Positions 33,096 through 42,908 of a DNA stretch of 64,000 bases are shown here, piece after piece. Below the pieces are notes generated by a model. It did not search any database and was not told where the DNA came from. It saw only the letters and a program-made list of their open reading frames with translations. Position 1 is the stretch's first letter. Every line of letters begins with the position of its first letter. The translations under genes and the position numbers were made by a program. Origin of the DNA: an uncultured Veillonella sp. (GTDB lineage Bacteria; Bacillota; Negativicutes; Veillonellales; Veillonellaceae); contig UPXS01000006.1 of the NCBI GenBank assembly GCA_900538355.1, positions 62,001 to 126,000 of the forward strand, read 5' to 3'.

Positions 33096-34502
33096 TTATT
33101 TATTGCTATTACCACTAGGAACTACCAACGTAGAACGATCCACAGATTCAGCTGGCTTTACTTCAATATGAGGTACTTGTTGTGTACTTGGTACAACATT
33201 TTGTATAGATTCTGGAGCAGGTGTTGTAGTCGGTACATAAGAGTTAGAACTAGATGATTGCGTAGCCGGCGCAGATTGAGCTGGTGCTTGTGGAGCTGGT
33301 GTTGGTGCTGGAATTTCAGCAGCTGGAACCGTTGTTGGTGTATATTTGTACGTAGGTTCCACATCAACATATTGAGAATCTGCTTCCACCGCTTCTTGAG
33401 AGCTGTAATTGTAGTTAGGCTCTGTCGTTGCCACAGCCACGTCATAGTTAGGACCAGCTTGTACTGCGGCCTCTGTATTAGAGGATGTAGCCGTATCATT
33501 ACCATAGATTTTATGAACTTCCGCTAAATGTTCTTCATATGTTTTAGAGAAGTGGTTATGTCCATCTTTATCTGCTACAAAGTATAAATAATCTGTATCT
33601 TCAGAATGTAAAACTGCATCTAATGCTTTTTTACCAGGGTTCGCAATTGGACCAGGTGGCAAGCCTTTAGATACGTATGTATTATACGGGCTTTGTAATT
33701 GCGTATCACCAATAGTTACATCTTCTTTTGCATAACCAAGTACATAGGAAATTGTCGCATCAGATTGCAATGGAATACCATGGGCTAACCGTTTTTTAAA
33801 TACCCCTGCAATTGTTGGACGATCTGCATCAAATAAAGATTCACGTTCAACAATGGATGCCAATGTTACAAAGTCATGAATACTCATGTGTTGAGCTTGA
33901 ATTTGTTTCTTTACAGCCGGTGTGAGGTAACGATTCATTTCGTCAGCCATCATTTGAATCACTTCACGTGGCGTTGCCCCTACTGGAATTTCATAAGTAC
34001 TTGGGAATAAGAAGCCCTCTACCGGATATGTAGCAGGTCTTGTACCTTTCATATATGGATATGGTACAAAGGTCTTTGCTTCTGCTAAGAAATCCTTTGC
34101 CTTCATAATTTGATTTTTTTCAAGAACGATAGCTATATCACCAACTGTGTATCCTTCAGGAATTGTAACACGAATAGATTCTACATGACCTTCTTGTAAT
34201 AAAGAAATGAGTTCGCGCACAGTTACCTTGTTAGGAATTTGATAGTGACCAGTTTGAAGTTTATCATTGGTACCGCTCAAATATAACCAAAGCTTAAATC
34301 CTTGTGTGGAACGAATAAGACCTCGTTCATAGAGCATGTCTGCAATTTCAGTACCAGTCTGCCCCTTTTCGATGACAAGTACCTGTGTACCATCATCTTG
34401 CGCAAAGGTATTTGGCACTAAATAAATCGCTCCCAAACCACCTGCGATGATTAATACGCCTACAATAATAAGGATTAAAATATATCTTAAGGCTTTTCTC
34501 AC
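33096..34502 (-). CDS. mltG: Endolytic murein transglycosylase MltG, extended C-terminus
   Basis: 468 residues. One N-terminal membrane helix (ILIIVGVLIIAGGLGAIYLV), a LysM-like subdomain near 45-110, and the YceG catalytic domain with VTLASIVERESLF (catalytic Glu) near 215 and SPYNTYVSKGLPPGPIANPG near 275. The enzyme cuts nascent glycan strands and sets their length. MltG normally ends soon after the EEHLAEV helix (about residue 335). Here about 130 further residues follow, rich in Pro, Ala, Thr, Ser, Gln and Tyr, ending LVVPSGNSNK. That tail lies outside the membrane. Confidence 0.93.
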   Translation of the reverse strand: MRKALRYILILIIVGVLIIAGGLGAIYLVPNTFAQDDGTQVLVIEKGQTGTEIADMLYERGLIRSTQGFKLWLYLSGTNDKLQTGHYQIPNKVTVRELISLLQEGHVESIRVTIPEGYTVGDIAIVLEKNQIMKAKDFLAEAKTFVPYPYMKGTRPATYPVEGFLFPSTYEIPVGATPREVIQMMADEMNRYLTPAVKKQIQAQHMSIHDFVTLASIVERESLFDADRPTIAGVFKKRLAHGIPLQSDATISYVLGYAKEDVTIGDTQLQSPYNTYVSKGLPPGPIANPGKKALDAVLHSEDTDYLYFVADKDGHNHFSKTYEEHLAEVHKIYGNDTATSSNTEAAVQAGPNYDVAVATTEPNYNYSSQEAVEADSQYVDVEPTYKYTPTTVPAAEIPAPTPAPQAPAQSAPATQSSSSNSYVPTTTPAPESIQNVVPSTQQVPHIEVKPAESVDRSTLVVPSGNSNK

Positions 34503-34626
34503 GACGTTGAGTTCCTTTCTGTAACATAACAGTATTTATCATCTTATTATACCATAAAGTCCATATTTCCCCTATATAAAAGGACATTATCATATTATGG
34601 GCATCTTAATATATAACAAATAAAAA

Positions 34627-34654
34627 TAGCGTATTGCCCAAAGACAACACGCTA
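34627..34654 (-). terminator. Terminator after the DUF1292 gene
   Basis: TAGCGT.TTG/CAA.ACGCTA stem followed on the minus strand by TTTTTATTTG. mltG then needs its own promoter in the 34503-34620 gap. Confidence 0.75.
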
Positions 34655-34672
34655 GATTTATAAAGAAAACAA

Positions 34673-34969
34673 CTACTCGCCATCTTCCATTTCTTCATAC
34701 AATTTTACTAGAGTCTCAAAAACTTCATCTTCTTCATCTAAAGGTACGTATACTTCTACGCCTTCTTCATTTTTTTCGATGCTAGCCAAGATCATGTATG
34801 TGTCATCTTGACCTTCGTGGTCTGCCTCTTCGTCTTGTACATGTACAAGAACTGCATACTCACGACCTTCATGGTTTAGAACAACATCTTCTGTGAAGTA
34901 TTGTTTATTGCCGTTTTCGTCTTCGAATTCTAAATAATACACTTCACCTTCAAAGTTTTGGTCAACCAT
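34673..34969 (-). CDS. DUF1292 protein (YrzB-like)
   Basis: 98 residues, very acidic, with FEDENGNKQYFTEDVVLNHEGREYAVLVHVQ and a final EVFETLVKLYEEME, typical of the small DUF1292/YrzB family. It lies in the conserved order alaS-ireB-ruvX-yrzB-mltG. Function unknown. Confidence 0.85.
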   Translation of the reverse strand: MVDQNFEGEVYYLEFEDENGNKQYFTEDVVLNHEGREYAVLVHVQDEEADHEGQDDTYMILASIEKNEEGVEVYVPLDEEDEVFETLVKLYEEMEDGE

Positions 34970-34997
34970 TGGAAACCCTCCTTGTGGAAAAAAAGAT

Positions 34998-35417
34998 TTA
35001 TTTATTGAACTGCAAGCGATCTAAGTATCCTTGCAAAATTACAACCGCTGCCATTTTATCAATAACGGATTTACGCTTTTTACGACTTACGTCAGCTGCA
35101 ATAAGTTGGCGTTCAGCCATAACCGTAGATAACCGCTCATCCCAATATGAAACAGGTAAATCGATGACTTCTTTCATCTTTTCAACGAATTCTTCAGTCT
35201 TTTCAGCTCGTTCACCTTTTGTACCATTCATATTCTTCGGCATACCTACTACAAGCTCATGTACTTCATATTCAGCAATGAGTTCTTGTAAGCGATTAAA
35301 ATCTTTTTCAAGAGATGTTCTACGAATGGTTTCAATACCTTGTGCTGTCATGAGCAGTGCATCACTACAGGCAATACCGATAGTACGGCTGCCCACATCT
35401 AATGACATAATTCTCAT
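34998..35417 (-). CDS. ruvX: Holliday junction resolvase-like, RuvX/YqgF
   Basis: 139 residues of the RNase H-like YqgF fold: IMSLDVGSRTIGIACSD at the start (catalytic Asp), VVGMPKNMNGTKGERAEKTEEF mid-chain, YWDERLSTVMAERQL, and a final KMAAVVILQGYLD. Known roles include 16S rRNA 5' processing and junction resolution. Its ATG overlaps the ireB stop by one base. Confidence 0.93.
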   Translation of the reverse strand: MRIMSLDVGSRTIGIACSDALLMTAQGIETIRRTSLEKDFNRLQELIAEYEVHELVVGMPKNMNGTKGERAEKTEEFVEKMKEVIDLPVSYWDERLSTVMAERQLIAADVSRKKRKSVIDKMAAVVILQGYLDRLQFNK

Positions 35418-35677
35418 TATAGTTGTTTTGCCTTTGCGTATTCTTTCAACAATTCCTCAATCAAGTCATCCCGCTCTAAACGACGGATATCAGAACGTGC
35501 ATTATTATAACTTGTAATGTACGCTGGATCTCCAGAAATAAGATACCCTAAGATTTGATTGATTGGATTGTAACCTTTTTCTTGAATAGATTGATAAACA
35601 CGAGTAAGAACCTCTTCAGCTGTCATCGGTTCATCGTCTACTTTACGGAATAACATAGTTTCATCAGAAACCTTCAT
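35417..35677 (-). CDS. ireB: IreB-family (DUF965) regulatory phosphoprotein
   Basis: 86 residues from MKVSDETMLFRKVDDE; the ATG at 35677 has AAAGGAGG ahead, so the longer frame is rejected. NPINQILGYLISGDPAYITSYNNAR is the family signature. In Enterococcus IreB is a target of the Ser/Thr kinase IreK. It sits between alaS and ruvX as in most Firmicutes. Confidence 0.92.
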   Translation of the reverse strand: MKVSDETMLFRKVDDEPMTAEEVLTRVYQSIQEKGYNPINQILGYLISGDPAYITSYNNARSDIRRLERDDLIEELLKEYAKAKQL

Positions 35678-35831
35678 CGTATCCCTCCTTTTTATTACAT
35701 TGGCAGGTTTCACTGTAAAAGTGAACCCTCGCCTACTATTATACTTGAATTAAAGGTACAAAGTCAGTAACTTTTTATGCATCATAAAATTTTTCTATAA
35801 CAGATACAAGTATAATTATAAAATTATATGC

Positions 35832-38447
35832 CTATTGTAACATAGATGTTAAAGCTTCACCACCAGCTTTTAATGCTTCCGCCAATTTAGCTGGTTCCTT
35901 ACCGCCTGCTTGAGCCATATCTGGACGGCCACCGCCATTACCACCAGCTACTTGAGCTGCTGCTTTTACGATGTTACCAGCTTTTGCACCTTTAGCAACA
36001 ACGTCTTTAGATACTTTACATACAAAGTTAACCTTATCGTCACCCATAGCAGCACCTACGAGGACTACGCCAGAGCCATTTAATTGATCAAGGCCCATAT
36101 CCGCTAAGTCACGTAATTCATCGATAGAGGATGCTTTTACAGCAGCCGCTACAAATGCTACATCGCCAATCATTACCTTACCAGCAATGATATCTGCCGC
36201 ACCAGCTGCAGAAACCTCTTTGCGAATTTGTTCTAATTCTTTAGCAGTTTCTTTTGCTTCTGCCAATACTTGATGTAAACGTTCTTCTACTTGAGGTGCT
36301 TTAGTTTTAAGTTCGCCTGCCATGCGTTCGATAGTCAAGCGATCATGTTTTGCTGCATTTAGAGCTGCGCGACCTGTAATTGCTTCAATACGACGTACAC
36401 CAGAGCCGATACCCGCTTCAGATGTTAAGCGGAAGGAACTGATGAAAGCTGTATTACCTACGTGAGAACCGCCACATAATTCAACGGAGAAACCAGGCAC
36501 CTCTACAACGCGAACTACATCACCATATTTATCACCAAAGAGTGCCATCGCACCTTTGGCTTTTGCTTCGTCCATAGACATTTCAGCAATAGCTAAATCT
36601 GTAGCTTTTAAAATCTCTTCATTTACAAGAGCTTCAATTTGATCAAGTTCCTCTTGTGTTACAGGAGAGAAGTGAGTGAAGTCAAAGCGCAAGTAATCTG
36701 GAGTTACTAAGGAACCAGCTTGGTTAACATGCTCGCCTAGAACCTTTTTCAATGCTGCATGTAACAAATGTGTTGCTGTATGATTACGAGCCATTGCTGC
36801 ACGGCGATTTGTGTCTACTTCAAGTGTTACATCATCGCCTTCAGAGATGGAGCCTTCTACAACAGTACCGATATGGTATACAGTGCCTTCAGGTAAACGT
36901 TTTGTATTATGAACCTCTACCTTACCCATTGGGCCAACGATAAAGCCTGTATCACCTAATTGACCGCCCCCTTCAGCGTGGAATGGTGTGGTGCGTACGA
37001 TAACAGTAATTTCATCGCCATCAGCAGCTGTTTGTAAACGTTCAGAGCCTTTGCCAATCATTAATACGGAAGAAGCAGTTACAGCTTCATCTTCAAGAAG
37101 CTCTTCGTCTTTCAAGAATGTGATGTCAGGTGTTGCTACCTTAGCATCTTCTTTTACACGAGCTTCACGAGCGCGTTCACGTTGTTCCTTCATAGCTGCT
37201 TCAAAACCTTCATGGTCGATTGTAAAGCCGCGTTCAGAAGCAATTTCTTCTGTTAATTCCCAAGGGAATCCGTATGTATCATATAGTTTGAATACTTCTG
37301 TACCAGGCACAACAGTTGCTTTTTCTGCTGCCAGTGTATCAATCAAGGAGTTTAATAACTCAAGACCTTGTTCCAATGTTTGGTTGAAGCGTTCTTCTTC
37401 ATTTTGTACAACACGTTTAACGAAGTCTTGTTTTTCAGCGATGGATTTAATGCCAGGGCCAAGAATATCTACTACTACATCAATAAGTGGTGTTAAGAAG
37501 ATACCTTCAATACCAAGTAAACGGCCATGACGTACAGCACGACGTAAAATACGACGCAATACGTAACCACGACCTTCGTTAGATGGCAATACGCCATCAG
37601 AAATTAATGCAGTGACAGCACGAGCATGGTCAGCGATAACCTTTAAAGAAACATCAGTATTTGGATTTTCGTTATATGTAACACCAGCGCGTTTAGCTGT
37701 AGCTTCAATAATTGGGAAAATCAAATCTGTTTCAAAGTTTGTTTTACAACCTTGTAATACGGAAGCCAATCGTTCAAGGCCAGCGCCGGTATCGATGTTT
37801 TTATGTTGCAATGGTTCATAAGAACCATCTGGCATTTTATTAAATTGAGTGAATACTAAGTTCCAGATTTCAAGATAGCGATCGCAGTCACAACCTGGTG
37901 CACAGTTAGGATCATCACAACCATGTTCAGGACCTTGGTCGAAGAAGATTTCACTATCAGGACCACATGGGCCTTCACCGATTTCCCAGAAGTTATCTTC
38001 AAGGCGTGTAATATGACTTTCATCTACGCCACAATCATTGTGCCATGTATCATATGCTTCTTGGTCATCTGGATATACAGTAACATACAATCTATTTTTA
38101 TCGAGTTTAATAACTTCAGTTAAGAACTCCCATGCCCAGTGAATTGCTTCTTTTTTGAAGTAGTCACCAAAGGAGAAGTTGCCAAGCATTTCAAAGAATG
38201 TATGGTGACGAGCTGTGCGACCTACGTTTTCAAGGTCGCCTGTACGCATACATTTTTGGCTTGTTGTAATACGATGACAAGGAGGTACCAATTTACCTGT
38301 AAAGAAAGGCTTTAATGGCGCCATACCTGCCCCAATCAATAATAGAGATGGATCGTTTTCTGGTATAAGAGAAAAACTATCTAATTTTAAATGTCCTTTG
38401 CTTTCAAAAAACTGCAAGTATGCTTGACGCAGTTCATTACCCTTCAT
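35832..38447 (-). CDS. alaS: Alanyl-tRNA synthetase
   Basis: 871 residues, full length. The catalytic domain begins MKGNELRQAYLQFFESKGH and holds SLLLIGAGMAPLKPFFTG and GRTARHHTFFEMLGNFSFGDYFK. The editing domain has ARNHTATHLLHAAL (HxxxH) near 560 and the Cys/His pair in VELCGGSHV near 660. The C-terminal C-Ala domain ends GGRPDMAQAGG. It charges tRNA-Ala. No T-box is visible in the 130 bases upstream. Confidence 0.97.
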   Translation of the reverse strand: MKGNELRQAYLQFFESKGHLKLDSFSLIPENDPSLLLIGAGMAPLKPFFTGKLVPPCHRITTSQKCMRTGDLENVGRTARHHTFFEMLGNFSFGDYFKKEAIHWAWEFLTEVIKLDKNRLYVTVYPDDQEAYDTWHNDCGVDESHITRLEDNFWEIGEGPCGPDSEIFFDQGPEHGCDDPNCAPGCDCDRYLEIWNLVFTQFNKMPDGSYEPLQHKNIDTGAGLERLASVLQGCKTNFETDLIFPIIEATAKRAGVTYNENPNTDVSLKVIADHARAVTALISDGVLPSNEGRGYVLRRILRRAVRHGRLLGIEGIFLTPLIDVVVDILGPGIKSIAEKQDFVKRVVQNEEERFNQTLEQGLELLNSLIDTLAAEKATVVPGTEVFKLYDTYGFPWELTEEIASERGFTIDHEGFEAAMKEQRERAREARVKEDAKVATPDITFLKDEELLEDEAVTASSVLMIGKGSERLQTAADGDEITVIVRTTPFHAEGGGQLGDTGFIVGPMGKVEVHNTKRLPEGTVYHIGTVVEGSISEGDDVTLEVDTNRRAAMARNHTATHLLHAALKKVLGEHVNQAGSLVTPDYLRFDFTHFSPVTQEELDQIEALVNEEILKATDLAIAEMSMDEAKAKGAMALFGDKYGDVVRVVEVPGFSVELCGGSHVGNTAFISSFRLTSEAGIGSGVRRIEAITGRAALNAAKHDRLTIERMAGELKTKAPQVEERLHQVLAEAKETAKELEQIRKEVSAAGAADIIAGKVMIGDVAFVAAAVKASSIDELRDLADMGLDQLNGSGVVLVGAAMGDDKVNFVCKVSKDVVAKGAKAGNIVKAAAQVAGGNGGGRPDMAQAGGKEPAKLAEALKAGGEALTSMLQ

Positions 38448-38590
38448 GTGTATATTCCTCCTAAAATTATTTACTCTTCATTATAACGTAAAAACGATAT
38501 AAAATCTATCAAAAACATTGAAGTCATGCGGAGTTCCTCTACTTTTACAGCAAGAAAAAGTTAGGATAAAATTCAAGTTTTACATAAACG

Positions 38591-38643
38591 AAAAAGAGGT
38601 TATACAAATCAACAGAACATAATTGATTCGTATAGCCTCTTTT
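38591..38643. terminator. Long hairpin terminator
   Basis: AAAGAGGTTATACAAATCAA pairs with TTGATTCGTATAGCCTCTTT over about 20 bp with a few G-U pairs, flanked by A and T runs. It ends the NlpC/P60 gene. Confidence 0.85.
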
Positions 38644-38663
38644 AAAGCTAGTTATATATTAGC

Positions 38664-39473
38664 CTATATAACGCGTTTTGCGCCGATATAGCGTTCACCC
38701 CAATAGCCAGTATCAAGATCTGCTACTGCAACACCACGACTGGAAGTGGCGCTGATGAACTTGCCATCGCCAATATAAATACCGGAGTGAGACGGACCTG
38801 GTTCATATGTTTCAAAGAATACCAAATCCCCGGCTTTCAAGTTTGCACGAGAAACTTCAACACCTACGTTATATTGTTCATCTGCCAAACGTGGTAAAGA
38901 GATACCTTGTTTCGCAAATACATATTTAACATAACCAGAGCAGTCAAAACCACTTGGAGTAGTACCGCCAAATACATATGGTACACCGCGGTATTTGTCC
39001 GCTTCTGCCAAGATAGCATGAATGCTATTTGGTGTTTCATTTTTTGTAATATTATTTAATTTAATATTTTTGCCAGTAATGGATTGACCTGCAATACGAC
39101 GAGACGTCGCATTGTTGTTTGTGAAAGCGGATTTCGTCGCTACTGCTTTTGTCGCTGCATTTTGAGTCAATACTGCCTTCGTAGAACGAGGAGCACTCAT
39201 CAACGCATTATACGTAGCAGGACCTACTATACCGTCCACTGGTAAACCACGATCTTGTTGGAACAGACGAACTGCCCATTTCGTTTCTTTACCATATACA
39301 CCATTTTTGTCTGTAGCATTATAACCGTGTTTAATTAGTTGTTGTTGAACCGCTGTAACACTTTTGCCCTTATCACCATATTGTAATGTTGTTGCACCTA
39401 CCATGGCTGTTGTGGCACACACAAAAGTTAATGTTAATGCCGTTATTTTAACCTTACTATATTTTGACTTCAT
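38664..39473 (-). CDS. Secreted NlpC/P60 endopeptidase with PG-binding domain
   Basis: About 269 residues from MKSKYSKVKITALTL; the ATG at 39473 has AAAGGAAG ahead. Signal peptide to about ATT. Peptidoglycan-binding domain (about 30-90): LQYGDKGKSVTAVQQQLIKHGY..FQQDRGLPVDGIVG. A Lys/Thr/Asn-rich linker follows. NlpC/P60 domain (about 150-269): catalytic Cys in GFDCSGYVKYVF, His in GPSHSGIYIG. It cuts peptide crosslinks in peptidoglycan. Confidence 0.92.
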   Translation of the reverse strand: MKSKYSKVKITALTLTFVCATTAMVGATTLQYGDKGKSVTAVQQQLIKHGYNATDKNGVYGKETKWAVRLFQQDRGLPVDGIVGPATYNALMSAPRSTKAVLTQNAATKAVATKSAFTNNNATSRRIAGQSITGKNIKLNNITKNETPNSIHAILAEADKYRGVPYVFGGTTPSGFDCSGYVKYVFAKQGISLPRLADEQYNVGVEVSRANLKAGDLVFFETYEPGPSHSGIYIGDGKFISATSSRGVAVADLDTGYWGERYIGAKRVI

Positions 39474-39556
39474 ATGCTTCCTTTCCAAAAACTTTTAAAG
39501 TAAGTTATTTATTCAAAATATACTAACCGTCTATTTATTTGCATTCACAAATACAG

Positions 39557-40567
39557 CTAGTCTTCTTTGCTTTTGTTAGTATAAGTCTCAGGTGCCATAA
39601 ACACATCGGCACTACTAGGTCCAAGTAATGGAGCCTCTTCATGCTCATCAAAGTTTATAGCTGACTTAACCCAATACAAAGGCCGTTGCTTCACCTCTTC
39701 AAAAATACGACCTACATACTCGCCAATAATTCCCAGTCCGACGAGTTGAATCCCACCAATAAACAAAATTGATACGCCCAAGGTAGTCCATCCATTCAAG
39801 GCTTGACCCGTAAGATATACATACAAGAGGTGTAATATAAGCAAGAAGCTTAACCCACCACATAGTACACCGACGTACAAAGCAGCCCGTAAAGGAACTC
39901 TTGAAAAGGCTGTTACCCCATCGAGAGCAAATCGTATCATTTTACGCACACTAAACTTTGAGACCCCTGCAAAACGAGGTGGCGCCACAAAGTGCAACTC
40001 AGCTTGTCTATACCCTAAGGCACCGACAATACCGCGCAAGAAACGACCATGTTCTCTGAACCGTTTCAATGTGCCCAATGCTTTACTATTCATGAGGCGG
40101 AAATCAGATCCCCCTTCAACAATAGGAACATCGGCCATTTTGTTCATTAGTTTGTAATAATACTTAGACGTGAAAGATTTAGCCCAACTAGCATCTTCAG
40201 TTGAATCGCGTATGGTGCGCACCACATCATACCCCGATTCCCACAACCGAACGAGTTCAGGAATCAAAGCCGGTGGATGCTGCATGTCACCGTCCATTGT
40301 AATAACTGCATCTCCATGAGCATAATCAAGACCACAAGTAAGCGCAGTCTGATGCCCAAAATTACGAGCAAGCAATAACACTTTGACATGTTTATCATTG
40401 TAAGCAATTTCACGCAATATCATAGATGACGAATCACTAGAACCGTCGTCTACGAAGATTAGTTCATAATCGTACGTGAGTCCTGACATAACATCAGTTA
40501 CAGCTTTATAAAAATTCGCTATGTTCTCTTCTTCGTTATATACAGGCACTACAATAGAAAGTAACAT
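39557..40567 (-). CDS. GT2 glycosyltransferase, polyprenyl-phosphate type
   Basis: 336 residues. The N-terminal GT-A domain has SIVVPVYNEEENI, FVDDGSSD and the metal-binding MDGDMQHPP near 93. After GRFLRG near 180 two membrane helices follow (about 233-255 and 268-290), then a cytoplasmic tail. This is the DPM1/GtrB/ArnC arrangement, which transfers a sugar to undecaprenyl phosphate for surface polysaccharide or lipid A modification. No flippase or second transferase lies next to it, so the pathway is open. Confidence 0.85.
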   Translation of the reverse strand: MLLSIVVPVYNEEENIANFYKAVTDVMSGLTYDYELIFVDDGSSDSSSMILREIAYNDKHVKVLLLARNFGHQTALTCGLDYAHGDAVITMDGDMQHPPALIPELVRLWESGYDVVRTIRDSTEDASWAKSFTSKYYYKLMNKMADVPIVEGGSDFRLMNSKALGTLKRFREHGRFLRGIVGALGYRQAELHFVAPPRFAGVSKFSVRKMIRFALDGVTAFSRVPLRAALYVGVLCGGLSFLLILHLLYVYLTGQALNGWTTLGVSILFIGGIQLVGLGIIGEYVGRIFEEVKQRPLYWVKSAINFDEHEEAPLLGPSSADVFMAPETYTNKSKED

Positions 40568-41064
40568 AAATCCTCCAAAGTATTTTACTCACATATTTTA
40601 AGTTAATTAGTAAATTAAGGCAAATCGTCAAGGTTAACAATAGGCGAATTTATATCTACAAATTCAGTAAATAAGCGATTTCTTCGCACTCTACCGCTTT
40701 TCCTCTTCATTTACCTTATATATAAGTGTATCAAATAAGTAAAGTATTATTTTATATATAGAGCTACTTAACAAATAGTATTATAAAATAAATTTATATC
40801 AGTGAAAAGATAATAAATGCTGTTATTAACTATATAAATCAAGAATTAATCAAAAAATAAAATATATTTTATGAACCAAATACAAGAAATTTAACTGATT
40901 TCATTTTATTTTCATAAAGCCCATCGTAATTTTACAAATTTTTCTATATATAAACCAATTATATATACCCAAAATATGAATAAAATACTAACATTATAAA
41001 AAATAAAGCTAATTTAATGATTCCAACTAACTAAATCACCAAAATATTCTCCTACAGAGAAGAA
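40568..41064. other. Very AT-rich gap without a gene
   Basis: About 500 bases between the glycosyltransferase and the hydrogenase block. Long runs of A and T; no open frame with a ribosome site, no RNA gene and no clear repeat seen. Confidence 0.6.
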
Positions 41065-41086
41065 AGAGACCCTGATAAGGGTCTCT
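41065..41086 (-). terminator. Terminator of the hydrogenase operon
   Basis: AGAGACCC/GGGTCTCT perfect 8-bp stem, followed on the minus strand by TTTCTTCTC. Confidence 0.75.
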
Positions 41087-41090
41087 CATA

Positions 41091-41468
41091 TTATAGGCCA
41101 GCAGCATCAATCCAAGATTGTAAATCCGCCTCTGCTAGTTCCATATCCTCTTCATATGCACCAGCTACGACTGGATACTTAGCAACCTCTACAGTGTGCA
41201 AAATCGAATCATCTCGGCCATTTTTAAAGGTGCCAATCCAAATTCCAGAGAATTGAGATTCATACCACTCTACAGGCTGATCTGTTTCATTGAAGTTAAT
41301 CGTAATATGACCACGACCAAGTGTTTCTAATACCTCCACTTGCTCTTCTTCTGCAAGACCTGTTTTCTCTATATAAATAGAATAAGTCTCACCTGTTTCA
41401 CGCAAATTTTTAAGTGCTAAACGCAACTCATTTAACACAGCGCGAACATTACCATAATTCTCAATCAT
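41091..41468 (-). CDS. HupH/HyaF-like hydrogenase accessory protein
   Basis: 125 residues. LETLGRGHITINF near 47 and FSGIWIGTFKN..ILHTVEVAKYPVV near 72 match the C-terminal conserved region of HupH/HyaF. That family helps maturation of the hydrogenase small subunit. It is the last gene of the hydrogenase operon, 45 bases after the protease gene. It is shorter than full HyaF, so it corresponds to one domain only. Confidence 0.7.
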   Translation of the reverse strand: MIENYGNVRAVLNELRLALKNLRETGETYSIYIEKTGLAEEEQVEVLETLGRGHITINFNETDQPVEWYESQFSGIWIGTFKNGRDDSILHTVEVAKYPVVAGAYEEDMELAEADLQSWIDAAGL

Positions 41469-41513
41469 AAATACTCCTATCAGAGATAATTTACATCTTA
41501 TAAACCGATTCGT

Positions 41514-42092
41514 TTAAGTGTTAGGTTCTGCAGTTACGCCCCATTCTCGTAACACATTGAGTACACGCTCTTTCACCTCTGGTAAAGCTCTTTGTACAAG
41601 TGCACTAGGTTCAAAACCAATCTCTAACGATTCTGGTTCCACCCCAATAACGACTGCATCCTCTAAGGGATCCTCTTGAATGGCGCGGATACGTAAAATA
41701 TCTTGCATTCCCACTTCGTGTACAGATATATGTTCTGTGAAATATTGTTCTAATTCTTTATGAGGGAACTCATATATAGTTCCTGGAGCTTCTCCACCAT
41801 TAATAGCGTCTACGAGAAGAATTTTCTTCATACCACGCATATACGTAAGTAGCTCCATTCCCATCGTTCCACCATCAATAATAGAAATAGACGGTGTAAA
41901 TGTGAAAGACTCTTTTAACTCTTTTACTACATGAACCCCTAATCCCTCGTCAGTAAGTAATATATTACCTACACCGAGGAGGACGATTTCATTATTACCA
42001 TCATCATAAAGGCTATTTAAATCAATACGCGGACCCTCTGAGTCCGCGTATTGTTCCAAGCCACTGATGATTTCAGTACTTGTATTAGTCAT
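41514..42092 (-). CDS. hyaD: Hydrogenase maturation endopeptidase
   Basis: 192 residues from MTNTSTEIISG; the ATG lies inside the end of the cytochrome gene (8-base overlap), and the longer frame to 42224 is rejected as overlap. The HyaD/HybD motifs are LLGVGNILLTDEGLGVHVV (Glu ligand), IIDGGTMGMELL (Asp ligand) and EHISVHEVGMQDIL (His ligand), which bind the Ni of the large-subunit precursor. It removes the C-terminal tail of the large subunit after nickel insertion. Confidence 0.9.
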   Translation of the reverse strand: MTNTSTEIISGLEQYADSEGPRIDLNSLYDDGNNEIVLLGVGNILLTDEGLGVHVVKELKESFTFTPSISIIDGGTMGMELLTYMRGMKKILLVDAINGGEAPGTIYEFPHKELEQYFTEHISVHEVGMQDILRIRAIQEDPLEDAVVIGVEPESLEIGFEPSALVQRALPEVKERVLNVLREWGVTAEPNT

Positions 42093-42894
42093 TTTCTTGT
42101 AATTCTCTTTCTCTAGGGTCGTTAGGATCACTTGGACGATATGTTGTACCAGATGGTTTATCGATACGTTCACCACGACGGCGTTTGCCATTGAGGTCTT
42201 CAATATCGATTGGGTCATGCGCATAATACTTCATACCAGAAACCATAGCAGATACTTCGCCAGATTCTTCCATAACGTCTTCTCGGAATGCCATGTACAC
42301 ATGAACGATAGTAAAGAACAAGAAGCCCCAAGCAATATAGTGATGGATAATATGAACCTTGTATTCACCACCAAATAATGTAACAACTGGAGCAAATAAA
42401 GTTCCTAAAATACCGTTAGGATTAACCATTGAAAACATTGCAAAACCCGTTAAGATTTCAAAGAAGAACATAATGTACACCATCATGTACGCAGTTCTTG
42501 CTAAGGAGTTACGAAGCCAATGATGTTCGTGTTTTTGAGGAATCATCAAATAGTGCAATGTAGTTTCTTTAAGACCGTACCAATACCGTTTTTGACGGAA
42601 TTTAGGTAATAATCTGTCCCCTCGATTCCAAAGAGCACCAGCAAATCGGAAGATGAAGGAGAATGTTAAGATAACACCCGCAATGAAATGGATACGACGC
42701 ATAGTTTCCATAGAGAACCAACCATCAATAGCAAAGGTTGGCTCTGGATTACCTGTAATAGCTGCAAACCCTGGATCACCAATATATAGGCCAGTCCAGA
42801 ATAAAGCCGTTACACTAAGCACCATAGTCCAGTGGAATATGCGCAGCCATAAACTAAATACGACATACGCCTTTTTGTCAGTATGTATTAACAT
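42085..42894 (-). CDS. hyaC: [NiFe] hydrogenase cytochrome b subunit
   Basis: 269 residues with four membrane helices. Heme-ligand candidates are the His in RIFHWTMVLS near 18, RIHFIAGVIL near 68, and HIIHHYIAWGF near 176-180. This HyaC/HupC-type subunit anchors the enzyme and passes electrons from H2 to quinone. A hydrophilic tail of about 50 residues ends the protein. It follows the large-subunit gene by 14 bases. Confidence 0.9.
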   Translation of the reverse strand: MLIHTDKKAYVVFSLWLRIFHWTMVLSVTALFWTGLYIGDPGFAAITGNPEPTFAIDGWFSMETMRRIHFIAGVILTFSFIFRFAGALWNRGDRLLPKFRQKRYWYGLKETTLHYLMIPQKHEHHWLRNSLARTAYMMVYIMFFFEILTGFAMFSMVNPNGILGTLFAPVVTLFGGEYKVHIIHHYIAWGFLFFTIVHVYMAFREDVMEESGEVSAMVSGMKYYAHDPIDIEDLNGKRRRGERIDKPSGTTYRPSDPNDPRERELQEND

Positions 42895-42908
42895 AAGCCC
42901 ACCACCCT

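Noticed and set aside
36988..37530. Open plus-strand frame of 180 codons across alaS
   Set aside because: It is antisense to strongly conserved AlaRS codons, has no ribosome site and its composition follows the opposite strand.
38448..38590. T-box ahead of alaS
   Set aside because: No GGTGG-AACCGCG-like bulge sequence and the gap is too short for a T-box with terminator.
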